From positions 1,274,960-1,338,959 of the forward strand of contig NZ_FNPZ01000001.1 in the NCBI RefSeq assembly GCF_900107435.1: a stretch of DNA of 64,000 bases. Direction: 5' to 3'. Positions 63,148 to 64,000 of the stretch are shown one piece after another (positions within the stretch are counted from its first letter, which is position 1; each line of letters starts with the position of its first letter). This DNA comes from Herbiconiux ginsengi. GTDB taxonomy: Bacteria > Actinomycetota > Actinomycetes > Actinomycetales > Microbacteriaceae. The notes under the pieces were generated by a model. That model was not told the origin of the DNA and ran no database searches. It was given only the letters and a program-made list of their open reading frames with translations. A program made the translations under genes and the position numbers.

Positions 63148-64000
63148 ATGCGACCAAGACTCTGGGCCGCGGCCTCGGGAGTGGTGGCCGCGGGAACCGT
63201 GCTCGCCACCGCCGAGCTGATCGCGCTGTTCGCGGGCTCGGAGTCGAGCCCCCTGTTCGCCGTCGGTTCGCTCGTGATCGACCTCGCGCCGCCCGGCGTG
63301 AAAGACACCGTCATCCAACTCTTCGGCACCGGCGACAAGGCCGTGCTGCTCATCCTGCTCGGTGTCGTGGTGCTGGTGCTCGCCGGCCTCGTGGGCATTC
63401 TCGAGCTCCGTCGGCCGCCCTTCGGCACCGCGCTGCTCGTGGTGGTGTCGGGCGTGGCCGTTCTCGCGGTCTCCACCCGGTCGGGCGCCGGCGCGTTCTC
63501 GGCCGTGCCGACCGTCATCGGCATGATCGTGGGCGTGCTGGTGCTGCGGATGCTCGTCGGCCGGTTGCGGCGCTGGCAGACCTCCGAGCAGGCCGACACC
63601 CCGCTCCGCGCACAGGCCGGCGTCGATCGGCGCGCCTTCCTCGTGCGCGGGGGCATCTCCGCCGTCGCCGCTCTCGTGGTGGGCAGCGTGGCGCGCACCA
63701 TGAACGCGGCCGCCACCGCCGTGAGCACGGCGCGCGAGGCCATCCTGCTGCCGCCCCCGACGACTCCCGCGCCCGCCATCCCGGCCGGCGCCGAACTCGG
63801 CCTCGACGGCCTCGCCCCCTACCTGACGCCCAACGACAGCTTCTACCGCATCGACACCGCGCTGCAGGTGCCGCAGGTCGAGGCGGCGAGCTGGAGCGTC
63901 AAGGTCACCGGAATGGTGGAGCAGGAGATCGAGCTCAGCTGGGACGAACTGCTCGCCCTCCCGCTCGAAGAGCACGCCGTCACCCTCGCCTGCGTCTCGA
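63148..64000 (+). CDS. membrane-anchored molybdopterin oxidoreductase (3' part outside window)
   Basis: The visible 284 residues start with five helices (LWAAASGVVAAGTVLATAEL to VIGMIVGVLVLRMLVG), then a second hydrophobic segment after DRRAFLVRGGISAVAALVVG, which may be an internal twin-arginine-like signal. After a Pro-rich linker comes the start of a sulfite-oxidase-type molybdopterin domain: GLAPYLTPNDSFYRIDTALQVPQVEAASWSVKVTGMV and ELSWDELLALPLEEHAVTLACVS. The Cys at the edge may be the molybdenum-ligating residue. TATGAT (63137-63142) lies five bases before the ATG (leaderless). Substrate unknown; the gene runs off the right edge. Confidence 0.82.
   Translation, partial: MRPRLWAAASGVVAAGTVLATAELIALFAGSESSPLFAVGSLVIDLAPPGVKDTVIQLFGTGDKAVLLILLGVVVLVLAGLVGILELRRPPFGTALLVVVSGVAVLAVSTRSGAGAFSAVPTVIGMIVGVLVLRMLVGRLRRWQTSEQADTPLRAQAGVDRRAFLVRGGISAVAALVVGSVARTMNAAATAVSTAREAILLPPPTTPAPAIPAGAELGLDGLAPYLTPNDSFYRIDTALQVPQVEAASWSVKVTGMVEQEIELSWDELLALPLEEHAVTLACVS

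Noticed and set aside
1-64000. tRNA, rRNA, CRISPR array, riboswitch, transposase or prophage
   Set aside because: I looked for cloverleaf-like sequence, regular spaced repeats, and transposase or integrase motifs on both strands and saw none; a covariance search could still reveal small RNAs.

Overview
The window looks like chromosomal DNA of a high-GC actinobacterium, most likely family Microbacteriaceae. The reasons are base composition near 70% GC, codons almost all ending in G or C, the very frequent hexamer GCATCC/GGATGC, many apparently leaderless starts (a TAnnnT -10 box 5-9 bases before ATG or GTG), and an NrtR-nadABC-cysteine desulfurase cluster. The placement is an inference; there is no rRNA or other marker gene. 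I saw no tRNA, rRNA, CRISPR array, transposase, integrase or prophage gene. About 62 protein-coding genes are called, most of them housekeeping, transport or regulatory.

Layout. 1-2573: copper efflux unit (CPH-type P1B ATPase with a His-rich N-terminus, csoR behind it, CsoR-like operator in front). 2.7-9.4 kb: membrane proteins, threonine aldolase, an ABC-2 exporter pair, a LuxR-type two-component system. 9.7-18.7 kb: SDR/DUF6421 pair, an acyltransferase-3/SGNH protein, an AEC transporter, a coiled-coil protein, DUF6328, a TetR/SDR pair. 18.8-28.7 kb: TetR/FMN reductase pair, thioredoxin, APC permease, cell-wall-binding-repeat protein, exonuclease III, YihY, another SDR with an XRE regulator, a lipoprotein. 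28.7-36.7 kb: two overlapping low-complexity frames, a TrmB/LuxR regulator, pyrE, DUF2207, DUF4190 and LCP proteins. 36.7-44.6 kb: a sugar operon (LacI, ABC importer without ATPase, GH130 phosphorylase, large secreted protein). 45.3-54.9 kb: HAD phosphatase, two paralogous lipoproteins, the NAD operon. 55.2-64 kb: MntR/MntH, CorA, a SpoU methyltransferase, two fused gene remnants, EamA, and the start of a membrane-anchored molybdopterin oxidoreductase.

How genes work together. NrtR should gate de novo NAD synthesis (NadA quinolinate synthase, NadB aspartate oxidase, NadC phosphoribosyltransferase), and the desulfurase supplies sulfur for the NadA Fe-S cluster. MntR should repress mntH through a perfect palindrome centred on the mntH start codon. 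LacI should control an importer feeding GH130 phosphorolysis, with two CTAAACC-GGTTTAG-like boxes 21 bp apart. CsoR should control the copper ATPase.

The most unusual signal is repetitive. Several families of short inverted repeats lie between genes: family A (four copies), family B (three copies), family C (two plus a fragment) and single large hairpins. A further 66-bp palindrome occurs twice, in opposite orientations, inside the reading frame of nadB. Both copies keep the frame open and encode peptides that begin AESP and end GDSVT. This resembles in-gene palindromic insertions such as the Rickettsia palindromic elements. A second notable spot is 60.8-61.3 kb, where a 5'-truncated phosphatase abuts a 5'-truncated fragment on the other strand, as if one deletion removed both promoters.
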